Assembly (NCBI RefSeq): GCF_001540865.1
Contig: NC_033638.1
Coordinates: forward strand, 4,007,125-4,071,124
DNA: 64,000 nucleotides
From: Ananas comosus
Lineage: Eukaryota > Streptophyta > Magnoliopsida > Poales > Bromeliaceae
Direction: 5' to 3'
The first letter of the stretch is position 1. Each line of letters begins with the position of its first letter. Position numbers and translations under genes: made by a program. Shown here piece after piece: positions 1 through 11,254 of the stretch. The notes beneath the pieces are model-generated. The model ran no database searches. It was given only the letters and a program-made list of their open reading frames with translations, and was not told the origin of the DNA.

Positions 1-1371
1 AAGTTCGCCAATTCTTATCACTATAGGATCTCATGCCAAACAACCCAATCCTCTTGCCCCTTAGAATCATGTGTCAAACCACCCAGCTACACTACTAAGC
101 AAGCATGCAAGGAAGGAATACATTTATAACAATATCCTATAATGCATAAGAATAAATACTTGGAACATGATCAACAAGTCTAACTCAGACATAGGAAGAA
201 GCTCAGTTGCTTCGGGATGGACACCCCCCACCTTTTATCGTGTTCCTATTGCTCGTCGTCACTCGCAATCGGCCTCCCACGGCGCACGCCGCTCGGCTCG
301 ACCCAATTCGCGCGCGACCATCGTACGATCTCCGATCCGCGATCCTGAAATTATAGGTCTTCGGTTTCTTGCTACGACACTCGGAATTTGACCCCGCGAT
401 TTATGGACGCCGCCACGGTCCTCCAGGCGGAAACGAATGTCGGAAGGTCATTTTCTTCACTATCTTTGCATCGGCTCGACGAATCGCCGAACCGACTTCG
501 CCAACGCGTTAGAATACCTAGCAATTAGGTTTATAACTATTCAATTTAGATCAAAACCCTAGATTTCCCAAAATCCCATTTTGGAGCCCTAGGTTGCAAC
601 TAGGCAAAAATCCACCAATTGATCTCTAGATTCAAGTATTAATCAACTATTTAGCATGCTAGGATTCCAATTAAACCCATTCTAGAGATTAAAACCTATA
701 ATCTAGAAAGCTACCATCATTGAGCATCAAAAGCTCACCTCTAAGCTTGCTCCAATGGCCCAAAGAGGAAGAAGAAGAAGAAGTAGACTCCTTCTTTAGA
801 CCTTCTCCTCCACCTTCTCCTTCCTTGCTCCACTTCTTAGAGAGAGAGAAAGAGATCTTAGAGAGAGAGAGAGAGGGAGCTAGGGTTGAGAGAAAATGAG
901 AAAGAGAGAGAGCCATCCCCTCTCTTTATCTCTCATTCATGTACAAGTGCAATTAAGCCCCTCAACTCTTAGCCTCACCAACAGCCCAAAATGGGCATTT
1001 TTCGCTCTCGGGGTCCGGACCTTGGAGTCAGGGTCCGGACCCCGAGGGTCCCGAAAAACTGCAAATTTCAGCTTTTGCCGATTTCGCTCCGTTTTGGTCC
1101 GTTTTCGCTCCGTGGGTCTCCGATTCACTTCTAATCTAACCGAGACTCTCCAAATATGCTTTCGAGCGTATTTACATCATCTTTTCATCCGCGCTAATGC
1201 CGGATTTAGTTCACGTTCCAACATAGCCTTTCGGGTTCCGTTTTCGCGCCTACGCGCACCGAAACGCCCGAATGCTCCCGAACTTCACCGGACTTCACCG
1301 GAACCATTCAAATGGCTCTCTAACCAAATGTACGCCGTAACTTCATAACTTTAAAAGTCCGGTACCTTACA
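1..1371 (-). mobile_element. Partial long LTR of a Ty3-type element (copy A), cut by the window edge
   Basis: The segment matches the solo LTR at 27808-30326 and the LTR at 14072-17083 in several blocks. Shared blocks include the CGCCGAACCGACTTCGCCAA stretch near 487, the 'ACACCCCCCACC' block near 222 and repeated GGTCCGGACC motifs near 1013-1040. Read on the minus strand it begins TGTAAGGTACCGG, the same start as the LTR at 14072. Its end near 1371 is therefore the 5' end of a minus-strand LTR. The other end lies outside the window, so I cannot say whether it is a solo LTR or part of a full element. No coding capacity is evident; the short open frames are chance. Confidence 0.7.
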
Positions 1372-2394
1372 TTGTTGTTTTTATGTATTCCCTTGTTCTC
1401 AGGCTAGTTACTTGGAAGAAAATGAGAGTAATGATCTCGTTTAAATACATGCACGGCACGAGCACGAGCCGGGCTGGGCGGGCTGCGGCGCGCGCGGTCC
1501 ATACACCCGGTTTATTTTATTTTTATTTTATCAGTTTTATCTTTATTTTAATCCTTATCTTTATCGTAATCCTAATCCTAATCTTTATCTGTATAATCTT
1601 AGGCTTATCTTGTTCTACACGGTTTTGACACGTTGAAGCAAGATTCTCGCCTAGATTATAAATATGGGGCGAGGCTGTTGAATAGTAATAACCCGAGCAT
1701 ACCTAAAGCCTCTCGTCTTTTTCTGCTTTCTGAGTTTTCTCCGAGTTTCCGTCTGCTGGATCTAAAGCTGGTTGGGTTCATCTTGCGCCACCTTGGAAGC
1801 GTGCCGACGGGGTAGAACGTGGTCGTTGTATCACTAGGAGTAATTGCCGGGAAGCCTCGCACGTAGAGGGGCAATTTTGCTTCTAGGACAGTGCTCTGCA
1901 CGTCTCTATCCACAAGCCTTATTTAAACCTTTTTTTTATCGTATTTGTTACTTAATTTTGTTTCAGGATTTTTCTAAATCTGTAATTGAATTTTCGAATT
2001 GGTTTTTTAAAGAATATTGTAATAAAAGATCAGAAAGATTTTCCAACACGAAATTATTCTGTGCATCGATTGTATAAATACATCTTATACACCACAGTTT
2101 TGGAACCCTATAACAAAATTTAAACTCTATAAGTTTTTATATATAGACATTTTATATACTATAGATTGCATCTATCAATTTAGATTTTAATTTTATAATA
2201 TTAATCTTTAAAAAATAATTTTAGTGCATGCTATGCCAATATATCGGGTGCTGGTAATGAATTTTTATAGTTGGAAAGAAAATGATAAATTGGTAGAAGA
2301 AATGTTCCATGTATAGAGTATAAAATAAATTTATACATTACATTTTTGAAATCTTATTATAAAAACTTAAATATGTAATTTTTTACAAATTAGC
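1372..2394. other. Intergenic, unassigned repeat-like DNA
   Basis: A GC-rich patch near 1460-1510 is followed by a T-rich run (TTTATTTTA and CTAATC-like repeats, 1510-1600), then AT-rich sequence. I see no gene, RNA gene or clear element boundary. It separates the LTR fragment on the left from the solo LTR on the right. Confidence 0.5.
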
Positions 2395-5300
2395 TGTAGT
2401 ACACTGAATTTTGGCAAATTGCGACGTTCGAGTGTTAGAATAGTAATTGGAACTATCCTACAACTTTGAAGGATTGTTGAGAGGTTTTTGACAAATTACT
2501 GAAGTAAGCAAGTAACCGGAAGTGGAAAAGTACATTGTGAATGCAATTTTCAAATGTAGTACTTTGAACTTGGTCAAGTGCGAAGCTCGAGAGTGGGATG
2601 GGTATTTGGAGTTAACCTACATCTTTTAAAGAGTGGTAGAAAGGTTTTTGACAAGTTAAAGGAGTGATTGAACCGCCAAAAGATCAAAAGTGCATTGGAA
2701 ATTTGAAATTCCAGAAATTTCCATTGTGTACCGGTACAAACTTGGTGGTGTACCGGTACACAATGCAGCAGCTGCGTGGATATGAGGTTGTTTTGGTAAT
2801 TTGGCTTTGAGCTTATCTCTTTTAAGCCCAGCTCAACTTCCTCAGCTGGTCCTTATCCATTTTGGCCCTGGGGAACATAGGGTAAGCTCTCTCTTTCTCT
2901 CTCTAAAACTTCTCTCCATTTTTGAGTAGAAGTTAATGGAATTAACTCCTTTCTCTTCTCCTCTTCATGTTGGCTGAGGTGGTGAGCTGGGAGGGAGCTG
3001 CGGATGAGGTGAAAGGGAATCTTTGGTGGTCTTTAACTTCAACCCTAATTCAGGAATGGGCTGGGATTAAGCTTCGAATGGTGAGCAAACTAGCTATTCT
3101 CTAATTTGAGGAAATAGTAGTGGAATTAGTGATATTTTTAAAGTTAGCTCACAGCAGGGTTATAAAACTCTTTTAGCTGAGTTCTGGGAATTTTGTGGAT
3201 TGGATTTAATGTGCTTCAACTTGAGTTGGAGCTGTATAAGATGATTTGTTAAGTTCTCTCTCTAGTTTAAAGCTATAATAGAGGATTTGATCTTATTCCT
3301 TGTTCTTATTGCCAGCTGAGTTCAAGAAAGTTTACAAAGGCCGTAGAATGAGTATCTTGGGCTGTGACTATCGATTTTAATCCAAGAGTAAGCTGGATTA
3401 GGATTTTAAGAAGGTAATTAATTCACTAATTGCCTTATATTGAAGCTATATTAGATGTCCGGGGAAGTAATGATGTTGTTTCTTGGATCTATTTTCAGCA
3501 GTTTTAATTATCACTTTGAGCTGAATATAGGGGCAATTGAGAGCTGATTTGGGATGCTCCAACTAAGTGGAATGGAGATTGAGCTCTAGACTAAACCTGG
3601 GTGAGGTTTTAACCTATACTGAGTGGTTATGTAAGTGTAATAATGCCGTTTTTGAAGCTAGTTCACTGCAGGTTCGCAGCAGGTTTGCGACAGATTGTTG
3701 AAGTAATCTCAGCTGACTTTTAGGAGCTTTCGAAGGTTAAACTTGGTGCTTTAACCTAAACCGAAACAGGGATTTAAGCTATAGCATTGTACAAGGTGAG
3801 AATCTCCCTAAATTTAGATGTTTTGGTATTAGCTACAATGCAGTTTTTGCAAGGAGTTCGCAGCAGATTTTGAGACCACCTTGAGCTAATTATTGAGACC
3901 TTTTGAAGCTAAATTGAGTGGATCTGAAAGTACTTTCCCTTGAATGGATGCAGGGTTGAGTCTTAATCTAAACCTAGAGGACTTGGAGACTCCAAATTCC
4001 TGTAGTTGTAAGTGACTAAGAGTCGTGACTAGTAGGTGGGTCTGACCTCACCAAAATGGGTGAATTTTCTCTATGTCTTCTTGACATTGTCAAATGAATT
4101 TATTGCATATCCATGTGAATATATGTATATTTGAATGAATTGAGCATGTATAAATCTGCATCACATATTGGATAACTGTAAACCTCGGAATAGAAGGGGT
4201 AAATTATGAAAATTGCTTTGCGTCTAGAGATTCCTGGTAGTCTAGCACGCATTACATGATATTAAAATACTTGTGTAGACAAGTAAGAGAGAACATCACT
4301 AATTAGTGCATTGAGAAAGCCATGAACATGATACTTAGTTGGATATATGTATATAAGTGAATGTGAGATAATGGGTTTTGGCCACAGAGTTATTCATGAA
4401 ATCCCATGTTGTAACTTGATAACTGAACTTCAAGTATATCAGGTAGGATGAGGTTACATAAGTATACATTCATAGTGTGGAACGAATAGTATAAAGATCA
4501 TGTGAAGAGCATGTTATAAGAGAATTGACTTATTTATATTAACCAGTTAATCCTCGCTTTCACATGATAAAGCTAAACTGAACTCCATGTTCTTGTGAAT
4601 AATCTAGTTAAGTAACTAGAATTGGGCATTGTGATAATGATCTGGTAAATAACTAGATTTGGATATAATAACATACTTGTATAGTCAAGTAGAAGAAACG
4701 GCATAGTAATGGTTTACTCTAATAGTGAAGGTTTACATTGAACTGTAGGATATGTGCCACGAGTCATTAGATATGATCTTAGTAAACCACTTTCCTTATA
4801 TATAAGGAGTAGTGAGAGGACTATGGGTGAGTGTCCATGTATAGCCTGATAGAATCACCATTATGATGTAAAGCTTGAACTTATTAAGTCATCCTAGCTA
4901 TTGATGGTAACATGACACCAAGTAGTTGATAGTGACTTATGATTTGGTACTACAGTGTCGACCTTGCGTCGAGTTGAGATTCCATGTTTGAGACATAATG
5001 AAATCATGATACTTGTGCTATGGATTACAGCTTGCATGCCAATTGTGCTCTTTCGCACATGCTTGTGGGGGTCGCGCCCCCCCCAAGCCAGCGCTCCGGA
5101 GTGGCTTAGCGACAGATTGCTCGCTTATGTACGAATTTGAGCGCCGAAGTGGATTGCTGTGGGTAGTGTTGACTTCCACGGGGCCATTAGGCACGGCGTG
5201 GCTAAAACTTTACTATGTGTAAGTCTATGGTTAATTGGGTTAACAAAAGTGGTTTTAACGTCAGATAGACATTGTAGTATGAATACTTTATGTCGTTAGT

Positions 5301-6050
5301 TGAGCGTACCTAGCAATAAACACACTAGGAGATTGACATCCCTGTTCAGCAGTGACATAGTGATATTATACATGTATTTATACTTCTGTTAGTGTAGGAG
5401 ATTAACCACCTAATGTCATTAGCTAATTTAGCTGTAAAGATAATGTTCAACATGACATATATAAGATTAAAGTGATAATTGGCATAATTTACATGCATAA
5501 TAATCAGTGTATGGAATATATTAGAAAACATATCTTGTGGAGGCATAGTATAATTAAGTATTTCTGTTATTATTGCATCTACTTTGTTTACTTATCGCTA
5601 TATACTTATGCCTCAGTTGACCTAGTGGTGTCCTTCGCCACTCTCGGCGGCTTACCCACTGGGAACTATTGTTTAATAGTTCTCAGGCCCTCTTTGTTGT
5701 TGTTTTTGCAGAGCCTTCCACGGTGGGAAAGGCTAGGGATTCCTGGCAAGGGATCAACGGTTAAATAGATCCTCCTCGATGTTAAATAGATGAATCTCTA
5801 TTGATTTAATTTGGTTTAGCTAAGTGATGTATTCTGGAATTATGTAAAATGTTCTTTACTTTTCAATTGTAATAAGGTTTTGGGTTCTATAAGTTTACTA
5901 TACTTTTAAGTTGTGCTCTGATTACCTGATTGGAATCGAATGCTTTTACTATGTGGATTATAGACGCCTGGTGTATACTTGAGGTTGTGGTGTACACGGC
6001 GGGTCTTTGCACGTGCCTGGTGAGCTTCTGCTGAAGTCCAGGGCGTGACA
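2395..6050 (+). mobile_element. Solo LTR, long-LTR Ty3 family (copy D)
   Basis: The segment begins TGTAGTACACTG and ends GGGCGTGACA, the TG...CA form of an LTR. It is flanked by TTAGC (2390-2394) and TTGGC (6051-6055), a 5-bp target duplication with one mismatch. It shares the block around 5630-5690 (ACCCACTGGGAACTATTG) with the LTRs at 14072-17083 and, inverted, 43237-46667. GTACCGGTAC motifs lie near 2730-2760. There is no internal region, primer binding site or coding sequence, so it is best read as the product of LTR-LTR recombination. Confidence 0.7.
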
Positions 6051-6860
6051 TTGGCTTTTCATATGGTTTAGATTATATGTGTTGAATATAAATTTTAAAA
6101 TAAAATTAATTATTTAAAAATAGGCTGTGCAACAAAAGATGATAGAGATTGATAGAGAATAAGAGAGAGAAAAGAGAATTAGGTAGAAAAAAATAAAAGT
6201 GGGCCCCACTACAATGTGCATCGATGAAAATTATGTGGAGAGGTTCTCCAAATTATCTATTGGAGATTGTAGGATCTAAATTTATTGCCATGTAGGGATC
6301 TAATTCCACATTTTAAAGCAATTTGGTAGGGTAGTTAAAATTTTCATTCCTTCAACTATTAGCAAATTCAAAGTATTTTTTAGGCCTGTTAACTTAAAAA
6401 TATTAGGCAATACTTTTGGGTTTATAGCAAAAATTTAAAAAAAAATTTTTTTTTTTTTGAGAGATAGGTAGCATGCTACCCGCTTCGTTTATTTTCATTT
6501 AGAAATAAACTTAGTAAGAAATGTGAATCAACTAGGATTCGAACTTGGGTCTCGGATACCAACCACCAAGCCCTTTTGCCATTTGCTCTAGGGACGGTCG
6601 GTAAAAAAATAACCATCATAGGGTTTGGCAATCTTTTTCGTATATTTAGTATTAAATATTATAATTTATTTGCTAAAATGATTAGAATAGGATTAATAAT
6701 TCACCAAAAAAATTATAATTTTTAATTGTAATTTTTTATGTATGGTATGATTTTTTTTTAGTTAATAGATTTAAACAAAAAATTTGAAGGAAGAAAATTT
6801 TCAACTATCCTATCAAATACCTTGAAATATGGAATCTAATACCTACATGGCAATAGATCT
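6051..6860. repeat. Inverted and directly repeated AT-rich unit (first copy)
   Basis: 6255-6360 and 6785-6880 are inverted copies of each other (a CCTACATGGCAATA-type core). In addition, roughly 6140-6860 is repeated directly downstream at 6935-7319 plus 10205-10250. The inverted layout suggests a MITE-like element. A SINE interrupts this copy at 6446-6602. Exact ends were not found. Confidence 0.5.
6446..6602 (-). mobile_element. tRNA-derived SINE, copy 1
   Basis: On the minus strand it reads ACCGACCGTCCCTAGAG, then an A-box-like segment, a GTTCGAATCC B box (near 6535-6545), a conserved body and an A-tail (the T run at 6446-6458). Three other copies in the window share the same layout. The flanks are A-rich, so no target duplication can be defined. 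Confidence 0.75.
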
Positions 6861-6934
6861 CTCAGTCTTAAATGAATAATTTAGGACAACCCTCTCCGTA
6901 CAATTTTTGTTCTCTTTGCCCAAATAAACGTGAG

Positions 6935-7319
6935 AGATTGATGGGAAATGAGAAAAAGAAAGCGAGAGGAGAATTGGATTGAAAATAAAAATGTTGGGCC
7001 CCACCTCACTTCTCCGCCACTGCCATGTGGTGTCGCCACATTCTAAGTTTAGACAACCCTTTTAGGTTTTTAGTAAAAACAAGAAACCAAAACCAAAATA
7101 TTATTCAACAAAGATAAAATTTTCCACTCTAAGGTTTAGCAATTCTTTTTGAATTTTTAGTTATGAATATTGTAATTTATTTACTAAATAACTAGAATAC
7201 AATTAATTATTCACCAAAGAAATCAAAATTTTTAATTGTAATTTTTTTGTGCATGTTATGATTAATTTTAACTAATGAATTTAAAAAGAAAATTAGACAT
7301 GAAGGAAAAAAAAAATTTA
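6935..7319. repeat. Directly repeated AT-rich unit (second copy), split by a MULE
   Basis: This stretch resembles 6140-6860: a GAGATTGATGGGAAATGAGA block, a GGGCCCCAC block and an AATTTTTAATTGTAATTTTT block occur in the same order. The match stops at 7319 and resumes at 10205, exactly where the Mutator-like element is inserted. That supports the element boundaries independently. Confidence 0.6.
7311..7319. repeat. Target site duplication, left, of Pack-MULE 1
   Basis: AAAAATTTA is repeated exactly at 10196-10204. Confidence 0.85.
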
Positions 7320-7709
7320 GGCCAATTTGCATAAAAAATCCATAAGTTTTGAGCTTTTGCAAAACTGTGCCGCATTTTTTGATTTTATAGATTCGGTCCG
7401 AATTATCAACAAACTGACCAAAAATACTCTTATACCTTTTTCTCTCTCCTTTTTTTTCTCGCGTTCTTTTTTTTTCTCACCGCAGAAGTCGGTGGAGGCA
7501 GAGGCGGAAACAATCCCCCTCGCCTCTGCCCTTCATGCCCTCACCCTTGCACCCCTTACTCTCCTCGCCTCCGACCCCGCTGAGGCCACGCCATAACCTT
7601 ATTTCCTTTTTCCCTCTCTGACCCTCCTCCACCCGCCATCCTCACCGCCGCCGCTGGCGACGAAGAGGAAGTGCTTCTCGGGGCTGAGAAGCACGCTAGC
7701 GAGGGAGGG

Positions 7710-7862
7710 TGTGACACCCCAATAGTCCCACATCGGATGGGAATGGGGTTGTCATTGGGTTTATATGAGACTTAGACACTAGTAATAATAACTGGGCTTA
7801 AGCATTTTGGGCCGGTGGTTGGGCCCAACTAGTTATTGTTGCCAGTGGGCTGGGTCGTTACA
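7710..7862 (+). repeat. TRIM 5' LTR
   Basis: 153 bp with TG...CA ends. It contains the CCCACATCGGATGGG block common in small plant LTRs and is nearly identical to 8026-8178. Confidence 0.92.
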
Positions 7863-7864
7863 TT

Positions 7865-7876
7865 TGGTATCAGAGC
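7865..7876 (+). other. TRIM primer binding site (tRNA-iMet type)
   Basis: TGGTATCAGAGC lies two bases after the 5' LTR. Confidence 0.85.
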
Positions 7877-8025
7877 CGGTTCACCAGCTGGACATGTGTG
7901 GCGAGTCTCGGCTGAGCCAGGATCTGGATGACGGGCTAGCGTGACGAGTCTCACATCGCCTGGTGATCTTGGGCTGTGTGTGTGATTGGACTGACGAGGA
8001 CGTCAGGGCCTTAACGGGGGGAGTC

Positions 8026-8178
8026 TGTGACACCCCAATAGTCCCACATCGGATGGGAATGGGGTTGTCATTGGGTTTATATGAGACTTAGACACTAGTA
8101 ATAATAACTAGGCTTAAGCATTTTGGGCCGGTGGTTGGGCCCAACTAGTTATTGTTGCCAGTGGGCTGGGTCGTTACA
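8026..8178 (+). repeat. TRIM 3' LTR
   Basis: 153 bp. One G/A difference from the 5' LTR is visible (AACTGGGC versus AACTAGGC). Confidence 0.92.
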
Positions 8179-8702
8179 GAGGGGGAGAAAAATAGTTACA
8201 TTCCGGTGAGGGTGGTGGCTGCGATAGAGGGCAAAGGTGAGGTCGTGACTAAAAAAAATTATAAAGAGAAAAAAATAAGAATAATAAAAAATAAAAATAA
8301 AAAATATTTTTCTCTCCAAGAAAGGGCAAAAGTCATATAAGAAGAAAGAAGATAATGAAATTGCACTGTTAAAATAAAGTTACACTGTTTTAAAAAATTT
8401 TTACATTGTTTTACATAAAAGTTGTATTCTTTGAGACAGAAATTTTACTCTTTGGGATGAGAGTTACACTCTTTAGGCGAAAGTTGCACTCTTTGAATAA
8501 AATTTACACCATATTTCTTTCTCTTCTTCTTCCTCCTCCTTCTTGTTTTCCGCTCTCTCGTCCTCCTCCTTACTAATACGAAGCGTTCTCGGTCGAAAGC
8601 GCTCTTGGTCCGATATTTTTTATAACCACCAACCCCTGCTGGATGATTAATTGTTGATTTGCTTGAATAGATCGGTGGTGCAATCGGAGGCGAGGAGGGT
8701 GG

Positions 8703-9070
8703 ATGGCGTCGTTCGAGTCAGAGCGAGAGCGGGAGCAACCAGGGAAGGAGCGAAAGGGGTGGTCGGTGACGGTGCACGACCTGTCAGGGTCGCCCATGGT
8801 GCTGGCGTCGATGGCGACCCCTTTCGTGGCGTCCTCCCATGACGGATCGGGTGAGCTGCTCCAACCCAGGTGCGTGGCTCATCCTCCACCCTGGTGACAG
8901 CACCTAGAAGCCCTGGGGCTGCCTCGAGGCCTAGCGCGACAATGGCGGCATCTCCTCCGATGCCCTCGGCTACCGCTTCGAGCTCCTTCTCCCCGACACC
9001 TCCATGAGCGTTGGCATCACCCTCGCCGAGTTCTCCCTCAGCGCCGCCGCTTTCGTCGCGTTCCCCCTTG
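8703..9070 (+). pseudogene. Captured DUF1005 gene fragment inside Pack-MULE 1
   Basis: The first frame (8703 to about 8845) reads SEREREQPGKERKGW, then VTVHDLSGSP and a MATPFVAS-like stretch. After a frameshift near 8848 a second frame reads NPGAWLILHPGDST, then KPWG, LEA and LGYRFELLLPDT up to about 9070. I recognise this order (serine/arginine-rich lead, TVHDLSGSP, GAWLI, KPWGRLEAWRE, GYRFEL) from the plant-specific DUF1005 family of unknown function. Two in-frame TAG codons replace conserved tryptophan positions. It is a broken partial exon lying in the unique centre of the MULE, so it is best explained as transduplication of host DNA. The family call comes from memory of motifs and was not searched. 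Confidence 0.65.
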
Positions 9071-10195
9071 CCGAGTCCTCCCCGACACCTCTTGAGCAAT
9101 TACACGATAATAACCACCTTTAATTCCTAACACTGCAGCATGTTATCCAATAACAGACAAGGAGATCAATAGAGAAAGAGATGATGAAACCAGTCAAAAT
9201 GTGCTGAGCTCAAGATAAAAGCCTTTCTCTCTCTCTTTTATTCTATCTCACTATGTCACATAGGAAACTAGCTCCTACCCCAACTTTATATAAACCAAGT
9301 AAAGGCTAGGTCTAGTGCTATGAGAGACACCACCACCTTTGTCGCTCTCGCCACCGCAAAAGCGGAGGCCGTGGAAGGAGAAGGAAGAAGGAGGAAAAGG
9401 ACGAGAAAGGACAAGAAAGCGGAGGGGAAGGAGGAAGAGGAAGAAGAAGAGAAAGAGAAATGGTGTAAATTTCACCTAAAAAGTGCTACTTTCATCTAAA
9501 GACCAAAGAGTGCAACTTTCGTCTAAAGAGTATAACTCTTATTCCAAAGAGTGTAATTTCTGTTTCAAAGAGTGCAACTTTCATTTAAAACAGTGCAAAA
9601 TTTTTAAAAATAGTGTAACTTTATTTTAACAGTGCAATTTTATTTTCTTCTTTCTTTTTCTACAATTTTTGGCCTTTCCTGTAGAAAAATATTTTTTTAT
9701 TTTTATTTTTTATTATTCTTATTTTATTTCTCTCTATAATTTTTCTTTGTCACGATCTCACCCTTGCCCTCTATCGGAGTCACCACCCTCGTCGTAGTGT
9801 AACTATTTTTCTCCCCCTCCCTCACCGGCATGCTTCTCGGCCCCCAGAAGCACTTCCTTCTCGTCGCCGGTGGCGGCAATGGGGACAGCGGCTAAATAAG
9901 AGTTGTGGCGTGGCCTTGGCGGGGTTGAAGGCAAGGACGGCGGGGGGGTGGGAGGGCACAGGTGAGGGCGAGGACGTGAGGGGCAGAGGCAAGGGGGGCT
10001 GTTTCCGCCTCCGCCTCTATCGACTTCTTCGGCGAGAAAAAAAAAAAGAACGCGATAAAAAAAAAGGGAAAGAGAAAAAAGTATAAGGATATTTTGGTCA
10101 ATTTACTAAAAATCCGGACCGAATCTATAAAATCAAAAAAGACGGCTCAGTTTTGTAAAAGCTCAAAACTTGTGGATTTTTTATGCAAATTGGCC

Positions 10196-10204
10196 AAAAA
10201 TTTA
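10196..10204. repeat. Target site duplication, right, of Pack-MULE 1
   Basis: Exact copy of 7311-7319. The sequence that follows continues the repeat interrupted at 7319. Confidence 0.85.
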
Positions 10205-10247
10205 ACTACCTTATCAAATTGTCTTGACATATGGGATCTAATATTCA

Positions 10248-10919
10248 TGTCACGCCTCGGGGCTGATTTAAAAAACCTTTTTATAACGATTACCATTTTA
10301 GAAATCAGAGTTGCGAAAAATGTGCCATTTTTTTTTTTATTCAACCAGGCCCACGCGACGTACAGACCCACCACAAATACAATGTTCCTCTGTCCACTAG
10401 GACAGAGTCTTCTTTGTATTTGCACGGCGTACCGGCAATAACATCAGGACCTCAACCACAATTTACATTCACCAATCAACAACCAATATATGCGATGCAT
10501 TCACATACAGCTAGCAATCCTTAGAGATGATGCATGCCTCTAAACACTCCTTAGGCACTGGATGATGCGATGCACAGTACAACAAGCATCCTATTTAAAA
10601 GTGCTCCCCACCCGGAAGCTTTGTTTTTAAAATTTATATAATCATCCATAAAACCATTCGAAAACCTTTTTTAAATTTTTTCCCACTCGGAAACTCTATT
10701 TTGAAAACCGACTATCTCGAGGGTAGAAAACCACAGAGTATAAATACATAATTCCAAAACCGAAGATCCATACACTCCAATCGTATGCATAATAGGAAAA
10801 CCAATTCAAATAATTCACAAATATTCAAACATCAATAATAATCATCTAACTGAAGCATTCATTATTAAAACTACTAAGTGCATACATATTTTAGGTGAAA
10901 GAATATTTTAGTTAGTTCA
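10248..10919 (-). mobile_element. LTR-like fragment, different Ty3-type family
   Basis: It begins TGTCACGCCTCGGGG on the plus strand, which is the minus-strand LTR 3' end pattern (...GGCGTGACA). The rest has the AT-rich, ORF-less look of an LTR. The sequence appears to continue beyond the second MULE at 18991-19040. No far end or target duplication was found. Confidence 0.4.
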
Positions 10920-10928
10920 CAAAAATTT
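10920..10928. repeat. Target site duplication, left, of MULE 2
   Basis: CAAAAATTT, identical to 18982-18990. Confidence 0.85.
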
Positions 10929-11254
10929 GGCTAATTTGCATTAAAAACCTACAAGTTTTGAACTTTTGCAAAAATGGGCTGTCTTTTTTTATTTTGCAGA
11001 TTCGGTCCAAATTTTTAGTAAACCGACCAAAATACCCTTATACTTTTTTCTCTTTTTTTTTTCTGGCGTTCTTTTTTTTTCCTCACCCAAGAAGGTGACG
11101 GAGGCGAAGGCGAAAACGGCCACCCTCGCCTTTGCCCCTTACGCCCTCACCCTCGCCCGCGCACCCCCGCCCTCCTCGCCTCCGACGCCGTCGAGGCCGC
11201 ACTGCGACTCTCCTTTTTTTTTTCTCTTCAACCCTCCTCCGCCGTCTCCGTGGC

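Larger units (their letters stand above)
7710..8178 (+). mobile_element. TRIM: terminal-repeat retrotransposon in miniature
   Basis: Two 153-bp LTRs (7710-7862 and 8026-8178), beginning TGTGACACCCC and ending TCGTTACA, differ by only one base that I can see. They enclose 163 bp. A primer binding site TGGTATCAGAGC (7865-7876), complementary to the initiator-Met tRNA 3' end, follows the 5' LTR. A purine tract (AACGGGGGGAG, about 8013-8023) precedes the 3' LTR. The 5-bp duplication GAGGG flanks it at 7705-7709 and 8179-8183. It has no coding capacity. The near-identical LTRs indicate a recent insertion, later than the MULE that contains it. Confidence 0.93.
7320..10195. mobile_element. Pack-MULE 1: Mutator-like element with long inverted arms and a 9-bp target duplication
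   Basis: The left end GGCCAATTTGCATAAAAAA matches the inverted right end TTTTTTATGCAAATTGGCC. It is flanked by a perfect 9-bp duplication AAAAATTTA at 7311-7319 and 10196-10204, the hallmark of Mutator-like elements. The inverted arms are about 0.8 kb each (7320-8575, excluding the TRIM, and about 9345-10195). They share a GC-rich 'GAGGCAGAGGCGGAAAC' block and arrays of TGCACTCTTT-type motifs (8360-8515; 9466-9640). The unique centre carries a DUF1005 gene fragment (8703-9070). No transposase is encoded, so it is non-autonomous. A TRIM is nested in the left arm. Confidence 0.88.

Noticed and set aside
896..1348. 150-residue open frame
   Set aside because: It lies inside a recognised LTR, is Ser/Arg-rich without motifs, and overlaps an equally open frame on the other strand.
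7710..8178. Cassandra-type TRIM carrying a 5S rRNA segment
   Set aside because: The LTR shows no 5S A-box/C-box sequence, so only a generic TRIM call is justified.
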